64,000 nt of DNA from Marinomonas foliarum (GCF_003337275.1 NZ_QPJQ01000006.1:95399-159398); one strand, 5' to 3'; shown: positions 8,647 through 17,697, numbered from the stretch's first letter. Notes: a model not told the origin generated them from the letters alone. A program made the numbers and translations.

Positions 8647-9762
8647 TTACATTGAAACGGACCCATAACTTGGCTCAGAATGCGAATTATTCAACGCATC
8701 ATGGGCATGTGGAATATAAACAATTGCTTCACCAGACTCAGGATTCACCGCAAGGTCTGGCACTTCTCCTTTCCAAGCAATTTTTCGTTCGTCTCTTGGC
8801 GAAACACCAATATGCTTACGATAACAGCGACTAAAATGGGGCGTGGATATGAATCCACATGCCATCGAAATCTCCACAATCGACATATTAGATTGCTTGA
8901 GCAGTTTACGTGCTCTTTCAAGACGCAAACGCAAATAATAACGAGAAGGCGAACAATCTAAATGACGGTGAAACATACGCTCAATCTGACGACGAGACAC
9001 GTCGACAAAAGTGGCTAACTCATCAAGCTCAATCGGCTCTTCTAAGTTGTTTTCCATCAACTCAATCACATCTACCAGCTTAGGAGTACAAACACCCACA
9101 TTACTAAACTGACGCATCGGCATACGCTGCTGATCAGACTCATTACGAATACGATCACAAATAAACATATCAGAAATAGCGTTAGATAATTTTGGACCGT
9201 GCTGCTTCGTCATCATGTTTAAAAGCATGTCCATCGGCGCACTACCACCTGATGACGTTAGACGATCCTTATCAATAGAGAAAAGCTTATTATTGCAATT
9301 CACCTTAGGGAAAGTCTCTTGCAAGGCAGTTAAACACTCCCAATGCACGCTGCATTGATAGCCATTCAGAAGCCCTGCATATGCAAGTACATACGCTCCA
9401 GTACAAATACCACCTAATTTAACACCTTTACGCGACTGCTTCGTCAGCCATGACACCTGCTTCGCTGTAAAAGCTCTGGTGATATCAACACCACCAGCCA
9501 CGATGATAAGATCAAATTCACCACTGTCTTCAATAGATAGATCTGGTGTTAAAACCAGCCCATCGCTTGCAGTTACCGGCTTCCCATCCACGGAAATTAA
9601 ATTCCAACTATACAGTTCTTCGGCCGACAATTGGTTCGCCATACGCAGCGGCTCAATCGAAGAGGCAAGCGCAATCATTGTAAAATGATCGAGCAATAAA
9701 AAACCCACTTTAGTCGTGCTTCTTGCATCAAAAGCAAGACCTGAGTCATTTGCCATTACCAT
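8647..9762 (-). CDS. gbdR: GbdR, glycine betaine catabolism regulator (GlxA/AraC type)
   Basis: A 371-residue regulator: an N-terminal DJ-1/PfpI-like domain (VGFLLLDHFTMIALASSIEP to GGICTGAYVLAYAGLL) and a C-terminal AraC helix-turn-helix domain with VDVSRRQIERMFHRHL and CGFISTPHFSRCYRKHIGVSP. In Pseudomonas, GbdR senses glycine betaine and dimethylglycine and activates gbcA, gbcB, dgcAB and etf genes. The assignment rests on this architecture, the very close length (367 in P. aeruginosa, from memory) and the location beside gbcB. The frame opens with a TTG at 9801, but GAGGAC six bases before the ATG at 9762 supports the shorter form. Confidence 0.9.
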   Translation of the reverse strand: MVMANDSGLAFDARSTTKVGFLLLDHFTMIALASSIEPLRMANQLSAEELYSWNLISVDGKPVTASDGLVLTPDLSIEDSGEFDLIIVAGGVDITRAFTAKQVSWLTKQSRKGVKLGGICTGAYVLAYAGLLNGYQCSVHWECLTALQETFPKVNCNNKLFSIDKDRLTSSGGSAPMDMLLNMMTKQHGPKLSNAISDMFICDRIRNESDQQRMPMRQFSNVGVCTPKLVDVIELMENNLEEPIELDELATFVDVSRRQIERMFHRHLDCSPSRYYLRLRLERARKLLKQSNMSIVEISMACGFISTPHFSRCYRKHIGVSPRDERKIAWKGEVPDLAVNPESGEAIVYIPHAHDALNNSHSEPSYGSVSM

Positions 9763-10003
9763 ATTAGAGTCCTCATTTTTGTGCTTCTCTATGCTAGGCA
9801 AGAACTAGACCAACATAACCATTTTCACTAAGAAGTACTTTTATTATTTTTAAGGAGATACAGAATCAAAGGCATCCTATCTTATATTCACATAATAATA
9901 GTCGAGCTAGAGAAAAACGTACTCTAGCTCACACCTAAAATCTAACACCATGCACTAATATAGAACAAGATCGCTCTTTTATTGAACGTTTTTTTTATAA
10001 TTT

Positions 10004-11131
10004 TCAATACTCAAGTACAACGTCAGATTTCGGTACGGTACAGCAAGACAAAACATACCCAGCTTCAATGTCTTCATCGGTAATACCACCGTTATGATCC
10101 ATCTGAGTTTCGCCCTCTTTGACCAGCACCTTACAAGTACCGCAAATCCCCATACCACAGGCTTTAGGTATCATCAGATCCAGTTTCGCAGCCGCGTTAT
10201 GCAAGGTTTCACCCGAACCAATCTGAATACTCTTACCGCTTCCAGTGAACTCAACACGGATTAAATCTTCTTGATTGACCGCATCAGCCTCTGCCTGAGC
10301 CACTTCCGCTTGTTCAATCGCATCTTCCACCACACTGGCAGGCGTCGCACCAAAAGACTCCTCATGGTAGTGACTCATATCAAAACCTCTTGCGATAAGA
10401 AGGTTTTTCACAGCTTTCATGTAAGGCGCAGGTCCACAACAGAAGATCTCTCGCTCCATGAAATCAGGCGAAATCATATCCAGTTTCGACTCGTCTAAAT
10501 AACCGCGGTATCCCTGCCAAGGCAAACCGTTTTCCATACGCTCAACAATCAAGTACAAGCCAAAGTTGTCTAATCGCGCTGCCAAATGATCAAGCTCACG
10601 AGTATAAATAACGTCTCTTGGAGAACGAGCACTGTGTATAAAAGTCATATCGACATCAGCATTGGTATCAAACCACCAACGCGCCATCGACATCACAGGC
10701 GTAATACCAACGCCGCCTGATAACAACAACACCTTCTCTGCAGGATAATCAATACAGTTAAACTGACCAACAGGACCATGCACTGCCAATTCAGTACCTA
10801 TCGCCATGTTGTCATGCAACCAATTAGACACTTCCCCACCAGGAACACGCTTCACCGTAATGGAAAAGCTGTATGGCACAGAAGGCGAACTCGAAATAGT
10901 GTAAGAGCGCATTACCTGCTTACTCTCAATCTCCAGCTCTAGAGTGACAAATTGCCCTGGCTTAAAGAAAAACATCACAGGCTGCTGAGCCATAAAACAG
11001 AATGTTTTCACATCCCATGTTTCATGAATGACTTTTACACAACGTACGTTGTGACGTCCATTCACCCATGTCTGAGTATTTACCGGTGCTAAATAATCAG
11101 CATTCACCATAGCAGAAGAAGAGTTGGTCAT
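10004..11131 (-). CDS. gbcB: GbcB, reductase of glycine betaine monooxygenase
   Basis: A 375-residue flavoprotein with an FAD-binding domain (RSYTISSSPS), an NAD-binding domain (LLSGGVGITPVMSMARWW) and a C-terminal plant-type 2Fe-2S ferredoxin domain with CGMGICGTCKVLV and a later CC pair. It passes electrons from NADH to the Rieske oxygenase GbcA, which removes one methyl group of glycine betaine to give dimethylglycine and formaldehyde. It is divergent from gbcA with 278 bp between starts and is followed by gbdR on the same strand 241 bp away. Confidence 0.93.
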   Translation of the reverse strand: MTNSSSAMVNADYLAPVNTQTWVNGRHNVRCVKVIHETWDVKTFCFMAQQPVMFFFKPGQFVTLELEIESKQVMRSYTISSSPSVPYSFSITVKRVPGGEVSNWLHDNMAIGTELAVHGPVGQFNCIDYPAEKVLLLSGGVGITPVMSMARWWFDTNADVDMTFIHSARSPRDVIYTRELDHLAARLDNFGLYLIVERMENGLPWQGYRGYLDESKLDMISPDFMEREIFCCGPAPYMKAVKNLLIARGFDMSHYHEESFGATPASVVEDAIEQAEVAQAEADAVNQEDLIRVEFTGSGKSIQIGSGETLHNAAAKLDLMIPKACGMGICGTCKVLVKEGETQMDHNGGITDEDIEAGYVLSCCTVPKSDVVLEY

Positions 11132-11263
11132 ATTGAAATCTCTTTATTTTAAGTCGAGTACATAATAATTGAATGACGCCTTTTCGAGCCATTTTGGGCG
11201 CAGTTTGTGTATGCGAGTTAACTCTGAGCGACAATAAGTTGCTCGTGGAGGTCAAACCTAGAG

Positions 11264-11295
11264 GATACATACAATAGCGAGTCGATTTATGTATC
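11264..11295. promoter_or_regulatory. Inverted repeat in the gbcB/gbcA divergent promoter region
   Basis: GATACATA (11264-11271) and TATGTATC (11288-11295) form a perfect inverted repeat with a 16-base spacer, roughly in the middle of the 278-bp divergent region. It may bind a dimeric activator such as GbdR. The function is inferred from position only; AraC-family sites are usually direct rather than inverted repeats. Confidence 0.3.
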
Positions 11296-11409
11296 ACCCT
11301 ATGTCGTGAATAGTCATTTTTTTGGCCGATAATTCAGCGACTATAGCCTCGTAGTTAATAAACGACGCGAAATTGCCCATCAATCTTTTTGTCATGAAGG
11401 TCCAGAAAG

Positions 11410-12684
11410 ATGAATCAACACGATTTACTGAACGTACGCCACGCTTCCTTAGACGAAGCAAAAACGACAATGTCTGAGTTACTAGAGAATCGCGCCAGCA
11501 ATTACTCACTAGATGCTCAGCTATATAATGATCCACACATGTTCAGAATCGACATGGAAGAGATCTTTCAAAAAGAGTGGCTATTTGTTGGAATGACCAG
11601 TGAAATTCCAAAGAAAGGCGACTACATCACCGTCGATGTTGGGCAAAACTCATTGCTTATCTTGCGTGACGCTGAAGGCAATGTGAATGCTTTTCACAAC
11701 ACCTGTAGACACCGTGGCTCGGTACTTTGCACAGAACACAGAGGCAAGGTTGCCAACCTAGTTTGTCCTTATCACCAATGGACTTACGACCTAAAAGGCA
11801 ACTTACTGTTTGCCGGCACAGAAATGAACAAAGACTTCGACCTTAAGCAACATGGCCTTAAGTCGGTGTTTTGTAAAACCGGTGGCGGATTCATCTATGT
11901 TTGCCTAGGAAAAACACAGCCTGATGATGGCTTTGACGATTACCTAGCAACACTCGATGCCTACATGGAACCGTATGATGTTGAAAACACCAAGCTAGCT
12001 GTTGAATCTACAATGTACGAGCGCGCTAACTGGAAGCTAGTATTAGAGAACAACCGCGAGTGCTACCACTGTTCAGGCAGCCACCCTGAGTTGCTTAACA
12101 CATTGCTAGAATGGGATGACACAGAAGACCCACGTGCGCCACAAGATTTCCACGACCACTACAACGCTCAAGCAGCGAAATGGGACGCAGAAGGCATTCC
12201 GCATAAGAGCAAAAGCTTTGGTGAAGTACAGCGTAACCGAATCGTACGTATGCCTTTGAAAAAAGGCACACAGGTTATGACAATGGATGGCTCTGCTGCT
12301 TGTACAAAACCATTAGGACGCATTCAAAACCGTGAACTAGGCTCAATGCGTATCCTGCATTTGCCGAACTCTTGGAACCACATGCAATCCGACCACTTTA
12401 TCGTATTCCGTGTATTGCCTGTTTCTGCACAAGAATCCATTGTCACCACAAAATGGTTCGTTCACAAAGATGCAGTAGAAGGTGTTGATTACGATACCGA
12501 CAAACTACGCAGAGTTTGGGATGCAACCAACGAACAAGACAAAGTACTTGGCGAACGCAACCAACTAGGTATTAACTCAATTGGTTACCAGCCTGGACCT
12601 TACTCAGAGACCTTCGAGTTTGGCGTAATCAATTTCTTAGAATGGTACTCAAATACTGTTAAGAAAAACCTTAAAGCAAAATAA
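11410..12684 (+). CDS. gbcA: GbcA, Rieske oxygenase subunit of glycine betaine monooxygenase
   Basis: A 424-residue ring-hydroxylating-type oxygenase. The Rieske centre ligands are Cys99, His101, Cys119 and His122 (NTCRHRG and CPYHQW). The mononuclear iron site is in NNRECYHCSGSHPELL with His220 and His225. It demethylates glycine betaine to dimethylglycine with GbcB as electron donor. Dimethylglycine is then used by the DgcAB/EtfAB system encoded 39 kb away in this window. A strong terminator follows, so it is monocistronic. Confidence 0.95.
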   Translation: MNQHDLLNVRHASLDEAKTTMSELLENRASNYSLDAQLYNDPHMFRIDMEEIFQKEWLFVGMTSEIPKKGDYITVDVGQNSLLILRDAEGNVNAFHNTCRHRGSVLCTEHRGKVANLVCPYHQWTYDLKGNLLFAGTEMNKDFDLKQHGLKSVFCKTGGGFIYVCLGKTQPDDGFDDYLATLDAYMEPYDVENTKLAVESTMYERANWKLVLENNRECYHCSGSHPELLNTLLEWDDTEDPRAPQDFHDHYNAQAAKWDAEGIPHKSKSFGEVQRNRIVRMPLKKGTQVMTMDGSAACTKPLGRIQNRELGSMRILHLPNSWNHMQSDHFIVFRVLPVSAQESIVTTKWFVHKDAVEGVDYDTDKLRRVWDATNEQDKVLGERNQLGINSIGYQPGPYSETFEFGVINFLEWYSNTVKKNLKAK

Positions 12685-12733
12685 AATAGCTTTAAGGTGC
12701 TCAGCAACACAAAACCAAAAAACACCAAAACGC

Positions 12734-12764
12734 AAAAAGCGAATCTTAGGATTCGCTTTTTTTT
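12734..12764 (+). terminator. Rho-independent terminator of gbcA
   Basis: GCGAATC and GATTCGC pair around a TTAG loop, with an extended A/T stem and eight Ts following. Convergent pssA can use the A-rich left side, so it is probably bidirectional. Confidence 0.88.
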
Positions 12765-12788
12765 GGTTTAAAATAGGCGTGAGCTTTT

Positions 12789-14126
12789 CTACAGAATACG
12801 CTTAAGTAATCGATCCGCTCGTGTACGAATAATTCTTCTCAGCAGTTTTTGCGTTTTGACTGGATAATCATGGATAGTTTCGAGTTGCTCATAGGATGAA
12901 ATGCATTGAGTATGCTGATGGATATTATCAAACTCAGCATTGAACTTAGCCAACAAGTGCTGCTCTGGATCATCAATCAACAGACCATTTTCCAAATCCA
13001 GCGCCCAAGCTCGTGGGTTCACATTATTGCCCGTTAGCAACATAGAACAACGGTCGACCCAAAGTCCTTTTAAATGGTAACTATTGTTATCGTGCTTCCA
13101 TAAGTGAATCGATAACCCGCCAGACGCAGTATAAGATTTATTGGCCTGAGCAAACCGACGTAAATTCATTTCATACAAATATGGCAAACCACCAATCGCC
13201 TTAAAAGGCTGATCTGGCGCAATATAAAAATCATTGGCTGTTTTATCACCCACAATCACATGAACCTTAACACCACGTTTAATAGCGCGCTTAACTTCCC
13301 TCAAGACAACTTTAGGCAGGTTAAAATACGGCGTACAAAGCACAATCTCTTGTTTCGCACCAGACAATAGAGAGACGATTTTTTGATTCAATACATTGTT
13401 ACGTTTACCCACACCCACCATAGGCGTTACCGCCACCTGCTGATTGCCAACCGCTTGCTTTTCGCCACGATAAGACGACTTACCTAACGACATTCGGAAC
13501 TGTCGAATATCAGATTTAATGTCTTTCGTTGTCGGCAAATCCGTCTGGGTTAAATTATGTACCGCAGGCTGTAAGACAATCTCATTATGAATAAATCCCA
13601 CCATACTATCGGCCAAGGCTTGCTGTTGGATAATATGATAACGATCGAAACGGTAACGATCTTGTCGGTGAAGGTAAACATTATTAATACTGGCGCCGCT
13701 GTAAATCACAGTGTCATCAATAATTGAGCCTTTTAGATGCAATACTCCAAACACTTCGCGGTTACGAACAGGAACACCATAAACAGGAATAGCATGCTCA
13801 TATTTTTCAGCAAATGCTTGATACATACCGGCATTGCCTTTCGACTTATCTGCACCGATCAAACCACGCTGAGCGCGATGCCAATCAACACAAATCGCAA
13901 TATCTAAACTGGGGTTACGCTGCTTGGCTTCATAAGCCGCCGTCAAAACTTCTCTGCCCGCTTCATCATCTTCAAGATAAAGCGCAACAAGATAGATCCT
14001 AGACGTGGCGTTATGGATCGCTTCTAATAAATATTCTCGAAAACTAAGGGCAGATTGCAGGACATGGAATTGGTCAGGCTCAACAGCAAATGTAGGCAGT
14101 GAACCGAATAAATTTCTAATGGGCAT
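12789..14126 (-). CDS. pssA: CDP-diacylglycerol-serine O-phosphatidyltransferase (type I PssA)
   Basis: A 445-residue member of the phospholipase D superfamily with two HxKx4D sites: HLKGSIIDD in the first half and HLKGLWVDR followed by LLTGNNVNPRAWALDLENGL in the second. This is the enterobacterial-type phosphatidylserine synthase, which makes phosphatidylserine from CDP-diacylglycerol and serine on the way to phosphatidylethanolamine. It is a peripheral membrane enzyme, rich in basic residues at the C-terminus (RRIIRTRADRLLKRIL). Length matches the E. coli enzyme (451). It appears to stand alone. Confidence 0.92.
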   Translation of the reverse strand: MPIRNLFGSLPTFAVEPDQFHVLQSALSFREYLLEAIHNATSRIYLVALYLEDDEAGREVLTAAYEAKQRNPSLDIAICVDWHRAQRGLIGADKSKGNAGMYQAFAEKYEHAIPVYGVPVRNREVFGVLHLKGSIIDDTVIYSGASINNVYLHRQDRYRFDRYHIIQQQALADSMVGFIHNEIVLQPAVHNLTQTDLPTTKDIKSDIRQFRMSLGKSSYRGEKQAVGNQQVAVTPMVGVGKRNNVLNQKIVSLLSGAKQEIVLCTPYFNLPKVVLREVKRAIKRGVKVHVIVGDKTANDFYIAPDQPFKAIGGLPYLYEMNLRRFAQANKSYTASGGLSIHLWKHDNNSYHLKGLWVDRCSMLLTGNNVNPRAWALDLENGLLIDDPEQHLLAKFNAEFDNIHQHTQCISSYEQLETIHDYPVKTQKLLRRIIRTRADRLLKRIL

Positions 14127-14256
14127 AATACAGAAGTGCTACCTTATTTTTAACTAACGCCAGACTGTAACAAATTCATCAATTTTTTTCTTAAAAATAA
14201 TCGGCTCAACGAAAAAAGAGCCATAAAAATAGAGTAAATGTCGTATTCAATACCTA

Positions 14257-15210
14257 CTAAAGCCTAACCTCCTCCATATCTGGGTGTCGCTCGAGATACG
14301 CCAACCAAGAAGAATCAATCACCTTCACCTCATCCTCAAGCCAACGTTTAAACGTCATCACCTTCTGATACTTAAAATGCGGCGCAGGCGCGACAAGATA
14401 AAAATCATACTGTGACTTCATATAAATAGGTAATGGACAAATCAACTGCCCTTTCTCGATCTGCTCATACACCAAACCATAACGCATCATGGCTATGCCT
14501 TGTCGAGACAACAGCGCCTCCACCAAAGAAGTAGAATCCGCCACATGCAAATGCGACTTCATTGGCATATCATAGAGATCCAAAAAACGCTGCAACACAG
14601 GCCACACATGCGCAACATCAGGCCCTGTATCAGTAATCATAGGAATAGAAACTAACTGCTCTCTAATCGGCTGCTGCGCATCAATCATCGAAGGATGACA
14701 CACCAATACCAAATGCTCTCGAAACAATAATTGCGACTTTAGCCCTGCGTATTCACCTCGACCCAAGCGAATACACAAATCCAAATCACTGTCCACAAAC
14801 GTCGACAACTCAATACTCGGACTCAAGCGAAGGTTAATCTCCGGCTCCTGCGTTTGAAACCCACCCAAACGCGACACCAACCAACGGCTCGAAAACGACG
14901 GCACCGAACTAATCACCAAAGTACTAGGATTAGGATCTTCCGTAATGCCTTTCACACCCTCTTCTAATAAAGCAAACGCCTTCTCAACGTACTCAAACAA
15001 ATACTGCCCTTCCGACGTCAGCACAACTTGGCGAGTATGCCGTTCAAACAACTCCACGCTTAACGCCTGCTCCAAAGTTTTGATCTGCTGACTCACCGCC
15101 GCCTGCGTCACAAAAAGCGACTCCGCCGCCTTCTTAAAACTCAACGACTGCGCCGCATAACGAAACGCCTGCAAAGATTTAAGCGGTGGTAAAGCTCGAC
15201 TAGAAGACAT
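14257..15210 (-). CDS. LysR-family regulator, GcvA-like
   Basis: A 317-residue LysR regulator. The N-terminal helix-turn-helix (LPPLKSLQAFRYAAQSLSFK, AAESLFVTQAAVSQQIKTLE) starts with the LPPL motif common in the GcvA/AmpR branch; a substrate-binding domain follows. AAAGG eight bases upstream favours the ATG at 15210 over the in-frame GTG at 15219. It is divergent from a DUF1127 gene 130 bp away, a pairing often seen in proteobacteria, so it may control that gene and itself. The effector is unknown. Confidence 0.88.
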   Translation of the reverse strand: MSSSRALPPLKSLQAFRYAAQSLSFKKAAESLFVTQAAVSQQIKTLEQALSVELFERHTRQVVLTSEGQYLFEYVEKAFALLEEGVKGITEDPNPSTLVISSVPSFSSRWLVSRLGGFQTQEPEINLRLSPSIELSTFVDSDLDLCIRLGRGEYAGLKSQLLFREHLVLVCHPSMIDAQQPIREQLVSIPMITDTGPDVAHVWPVLQRFLDLYDMPMKSHLHVADSTSLVEALLSRQGIAMMRYGLVYEQIEKGQLICPLPIYMKSQYDFYLVAPAPHFKYQKVMTFKRWLEDEVKVIDSSWLAYLERHPDMEEVRL

Positions 15211-15340
15211 GAAAAACACCTTTTATAAGTAAGTTTTTCTTAACTATAAAACACTTTTTCTCGTTTGTCGCAGTGCAATTAATAGACGATTATTTGAACA
15301 TAAAGCAAACACCTCAATAAACAGAGAAAAGGAAAACACC

Positions 15341-15583
15341 ATGAAAACGTGCATATCAGAAGAAATGAACAACCACGAAAACAGCCAGCTAAACGTAAGC
15401 CAATGCTGTAAAGCCACATTAGATAATCTGAAAGAAAAACCATGGAAAGCGATTATCAAGAAAATCGCTCATAACTGGCGTACAAGAAGCAGATTGAACC
15501 ACCTAAACGAAGCGCAACTGAAAGATATTGGCCTGACGGCTGCCGACGTGGATCACGAAGTTAGAAAACCGGTTTGGAAGTGA
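15341..15583 (+). CDS. DUF1127 small protein
   Basis: An 80-residue basic protein whose second half, RTRSRLNHLNEAQLKDIGLT, is the DUF1127 arginine-rich signature. The motif is followed by AADVDHEVRKPVWK. DUF1127 proteins bind RNA in some alphaproteobacteria and affect phosphate or carbon metabolism; the role here is unknown. The N-terminal 45 residues are longer than in the shortest family members. AGAGAAAAGGAAAAC precedes the ATG. A hairpin follows 15 bp downstream. Confidence 0.85.
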   Translation: MKTCISEEMNNHENSQLNVSQCCKATLDNLKEKPWKAIIKKIAHNWRTRSRLNHLNEAQLKDIGLTAADVDHEVRKPVWK

Positions 15584-15597
15584 GTTATAAGGAGTGA

Positions 15598-15628
15598 AAA
15601 AGGGTGTTTTATGATGAAACGCCCTTTT
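15598..15628 (+). terminator. Terminator after the DUF1127 gene
   Basis: AAAGGG.GTTT pairs with AAAC.CCCTTT across a short ATGATG loop and is followed by TTTTAT. Reads as an intrinsic terminator of the small upstream gene. Confidence 0.75.
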
Positions 15629-15733
15629 ATGTATAAATAACACCCCGTAACTGAATAATATTTTGGGTTTAATCCCAATTCCTTTTGCTTTATCGTCATC
15701 TCCCCTATGACAACCTCAGCAAAGGAGAAAAGC

Positions 15734-16000
15734 GTGAATCAAGACAACGAATGGGATCTAGATATTGGACAAGAGCATTTTGTCGTACAACGCCGATACG
15801 AAGCTCTAGGCGCATTCAATGACGTATTAATTGCTGTGTGGTTCTTGATCGGAAGCTTTTTTTTTCTCAATGACTCACTGGTCGAAAGCGGAACATGGTT
15901 GTTTATCGTTGGCAGCGCCCAGCTAATCATCAAGCCTTTAATCAAATTAACGAGTTTAATTCACGTGGGCAGGATAGCGCCTACGAACAATCAAAAATAA
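15734..16000 (+). CDS. YrhK-like small membrane protein
   Basis: An 88-residue protein with two hydrophobic segments (VLIAVWFLIGSFFFL and WLFIVGSAQLIIKPLIKL) separated by a short polar turn. The pattern FVVQRRYEALGAFNDVLIAV resembles the YrhK domain. An ATG at 15707 is in frame, but AAAGGAG seven bases before the GTG at 15734 indicates the GTG as the start. Function unknown. It is the last gene before the cassette array and may mark the left chromosomal border of that insertion. Confidence 0.7.
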   Translation: MNQDNEWDLDIGQEHFVVQRRYEALGAFNDVLIAVWFLIGSFFFLNDSLVESGTWLFIVGSAQLIIKPLIKLTSLIHVGRIAPTNNQK

Positions 16001-16095
16001 CAGCGTGTGAAGGGGGCAAAGTAAAATTAAACTCCCCTTCTATTTTTAGTCGCTGTTTTTTCGCTACCTTAACCTGTCAGGAGCGTATTCCATTT

Positions 16096-16149
16096 TTTAA
16101 ATTTTAACTCTGACCCCAATTATTTAAATTTTAACTCTGACCCCAATTA
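16096..16149. repeat. 27-bp tandem direct repeat at the left end of the cassette array
   Basis: Two identical 27-bp copies abut at 16096-16122 and 16123-16149; each contains AACTCTGACCCCAATTAT. The minus-strand reading of the second copy gives the last codons and stop of the CBASS effector. Similar GGGGTCAGAG-containing elements are scattered in many gammaproteobacteria and are often linked to REP-type mobile repeats; that link is from memory and not proven here. Confidence 0.85.
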
Positions 16150-16775
16150 TTGATTTCACGCTCTGCCTGCTCATATGTGCTATATAATTTCTCTACACGA
16201 CCAACCAATTTCATTCCACCTTTGGTTGCCCTATCTGTCCAATAATGTCCTTCAAGTTCTTCGACTGGAGAACCATGAATTTCTAGTGCGAAAGAGCCAT
16301 GATGTATTTCGCTTCTTACACCTTGCAATTCAATTTTGGGTTCATTTCGATAAACACCAACTAGCTTGAACAGATCTTCATCCTCTTGCTGTTCTATACT
16401 GTGAGCCACCAACACAGATCTAGATTCCTTTGTCATCAACCTCAAACTAAGAAAAGTTAACGACTGCCTGATGACTGCATATCCATAGATTGGTGCGATT
16501 CCTTCACCAGTTTCAGGGTTTATCCAGCTACTTTTCAATTCAACTTTCCACGTTCCCCTCAAGTCTGGTCTTTTAACATACCAACCTTTAAATACTTTCC
16601 ATGACCACATGTATTTGTTGAAAAAGGTTACAAATAGAGTTATGACACCAACTACTGTACCAAATGGTTTTACAAAGTCCGCGCTGAGTACAGGCATGCC
16701 TTGAATCCATAGAGCAAGCAACCAAACCGCGATCGTGAGACCAATAAATGTTGAAATATGAAGTCTAGTTAGCAT
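16131..16775 (-). CDS. CBASS effector, two-TM plus beta-rich (Cap15-like)
   Basis: A 214-residue protein with two N-terminal membrane helices (LHISTFIGLTIAVWLLALW and PFGTVVGVITLFVTFF) followed by a beta-rich domain beginning RPDLRGTWKVEL and holding HYWTDRATKGGMKLVGRVEK. This layout is that of the 2TM/beta-strand-rich effectors (Cap15) of CBASS, whose beta-barrel binds a cyclic dinucleotide and whose TM part then disrupts the inner membrane. The ATG overlaps the CD-NTase stop as TAATG, so translation is coupled; an in-frame upstream ATG at 16799 lies inside the CD-NTase gene and is less likely. The last residues, NWGQS and the stop, are encoded by the 27-bp tandem repeat, so the native C-terminus may have been replaced. 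Confidence 0.8.
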   Translation of the reverse strand: MLTRLHISTFIGLTIAVWLLALWIQGMPVLSADFVKPFGTVVGVITLFVTFFNKYMWSWKVFKGWYVKRPDLRGTWKVELKSSWINPETGEGIAPIYGYAVIRQSLTFLSLRLMTKESRSVLVAHSIEQQEDEDLFKLVGVYRNEPKIELQGVRSEIHHGSFALEIHGSPVEELEGHYWTDRATKGGMKLVGRVEKLYSTYEQAEREINNWGQS

Positions 16776-17674
16776 TATTCGAAACCTATGTAGTCCCACG
16801 CATCACTTAAGAACTGATGAGCACTCTCTCGTGTCCATGGCTGTGAGCCCCTGAAAAGATATTTCAATTCATTTACTTCGCCCCATTCAGAACACTTTTC
16901 GTTAGATAAAGTATTGTTGAACAGTTCTGCGAGAACCGCCCTAACCATTGGCTTAAAAGACTGATATTGAAAACATGCGTTTGATGCGTTGAACACCAAA
17001 CACTCAATGAGAAAGCTCGGTGCATCTTTTGCTGATTGAACTCCATTTGACGCCATTTCATTCGATAACTTTTTTAAGACCCGAACAACTCTTTTGTACT
17101 TTCTAGAGGTGGCGTCGTTTTTTGAAACTCCATTTTCGTAATGCTGCTCCGGCCAATTTTTTACCCTAGGCGGGTCATAATCATCAGGAATCATTTCTAC
17201 GCCGGAATGATAATAGGTTGTGGTTACATATCGGCGATGTTCAAAAAATGCTGCTACATCGGACTCTACGCGATAAGTATTCGCTTTGATATCAAAGGCT
17301 TTACTACCACGCGTAACCGCTGCCCTTCCAAATCTAGCTACAAGCGCCTCTTCAAGTTCGCTTTTAAAAGTCGCGTATTCATAAGTAGCAGGGACAAAGC
17401 TTTTTGCGAGTTCCAATTTTACGTTGTCATCAGGGTATTCAGGAAAATATGTATCGAAGCAGAGGACACCCACATCTACATCACTGTCCTGCCTTACATT
17501 AACTCTGTTTCTGTAAGAACCTTGTGTAAATACTTTGATATTCCTATTTTTTAACTTATCACTCGCCTGAATGGCCTGCCTTATCTGCCTCTCGGCATTT
17601 TCCGCCCGCTCTTGCTCGGTTTTACCTGGACCTTGCGACCAAGTTGTAAATACAGATTCCCAATCCCTACTCAT
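16775..17674 (-). CDS. CBASS CD-NTase (cyclic oligonucleotide synthase)
   Basis: A 299-residue nucleotidyltransferase of the cGAS/DncV-like type. The helix-turn GS motif is FTQGSYRNRV (Gly52-Ser53), metal ligands are Asp65 and Asp67 in DSDVDVGV and a third acid is Asp139 in VESDVAAFF, so the active site looks complete. It would make a cyclic di- or trinucleotide on phage infection. AGGAGT six bases before the ATG at 17674 supports this start; a TTG at 17701 is the only longer choice and lies in the attC. No Cap2/Cap3 or HORMA/TRIP13 genes accompany it, which makes this a minimal type I CBASS. The product nucleotide cannot be read from sequence. Confidence 0.88.
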   Translation of the reverse strand: MSRDWESVFTTWSQGPGKTEQERAENAERQIRQAIQASDKLKNRNIKVFTQGSYRNRVNVRQDSDVDVGVLCFDTYFPEYPDDNVKLELAKSFVPATYEYATFKSELEEALVARFGRAAVTRGSKAFDIKANTYRVESDVAAFFEHRRYVTTTYYHSGVEMIPDDYDPPRVKNWPEQHYENGVSKNDATSRKYKRVVRVLKKLSNEMASNGVQSAKDAPSFLIECLVFNASNACFQYQSFKPMVRAVLAELFNNTLSNEKCSEWGEVNELKYLFRGSQPWTRESAHQFLSDAWDYIGFE

Positions 17675-17697
17675 GAAATTACTCCTAACCTGGGAAA

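Noticed and set aside
9763..9801. TTG start for gbdR at 9801
   Set aside because: GAGGAC stands correctly before the ATG at 9762, and this length fits GbdR better.
16096..16149. Tandem repeat as a CRISPR fragment
   Set aside because: Only two abutting 27-bp copies without spacers, leader or cas genes.
16131..16799. Effector start at 16799
   Set aside because: Would overlap the CD-NTase by 25 bases; TAATG at 16775 is the usual coupling arrangement and gives the same TM helices.
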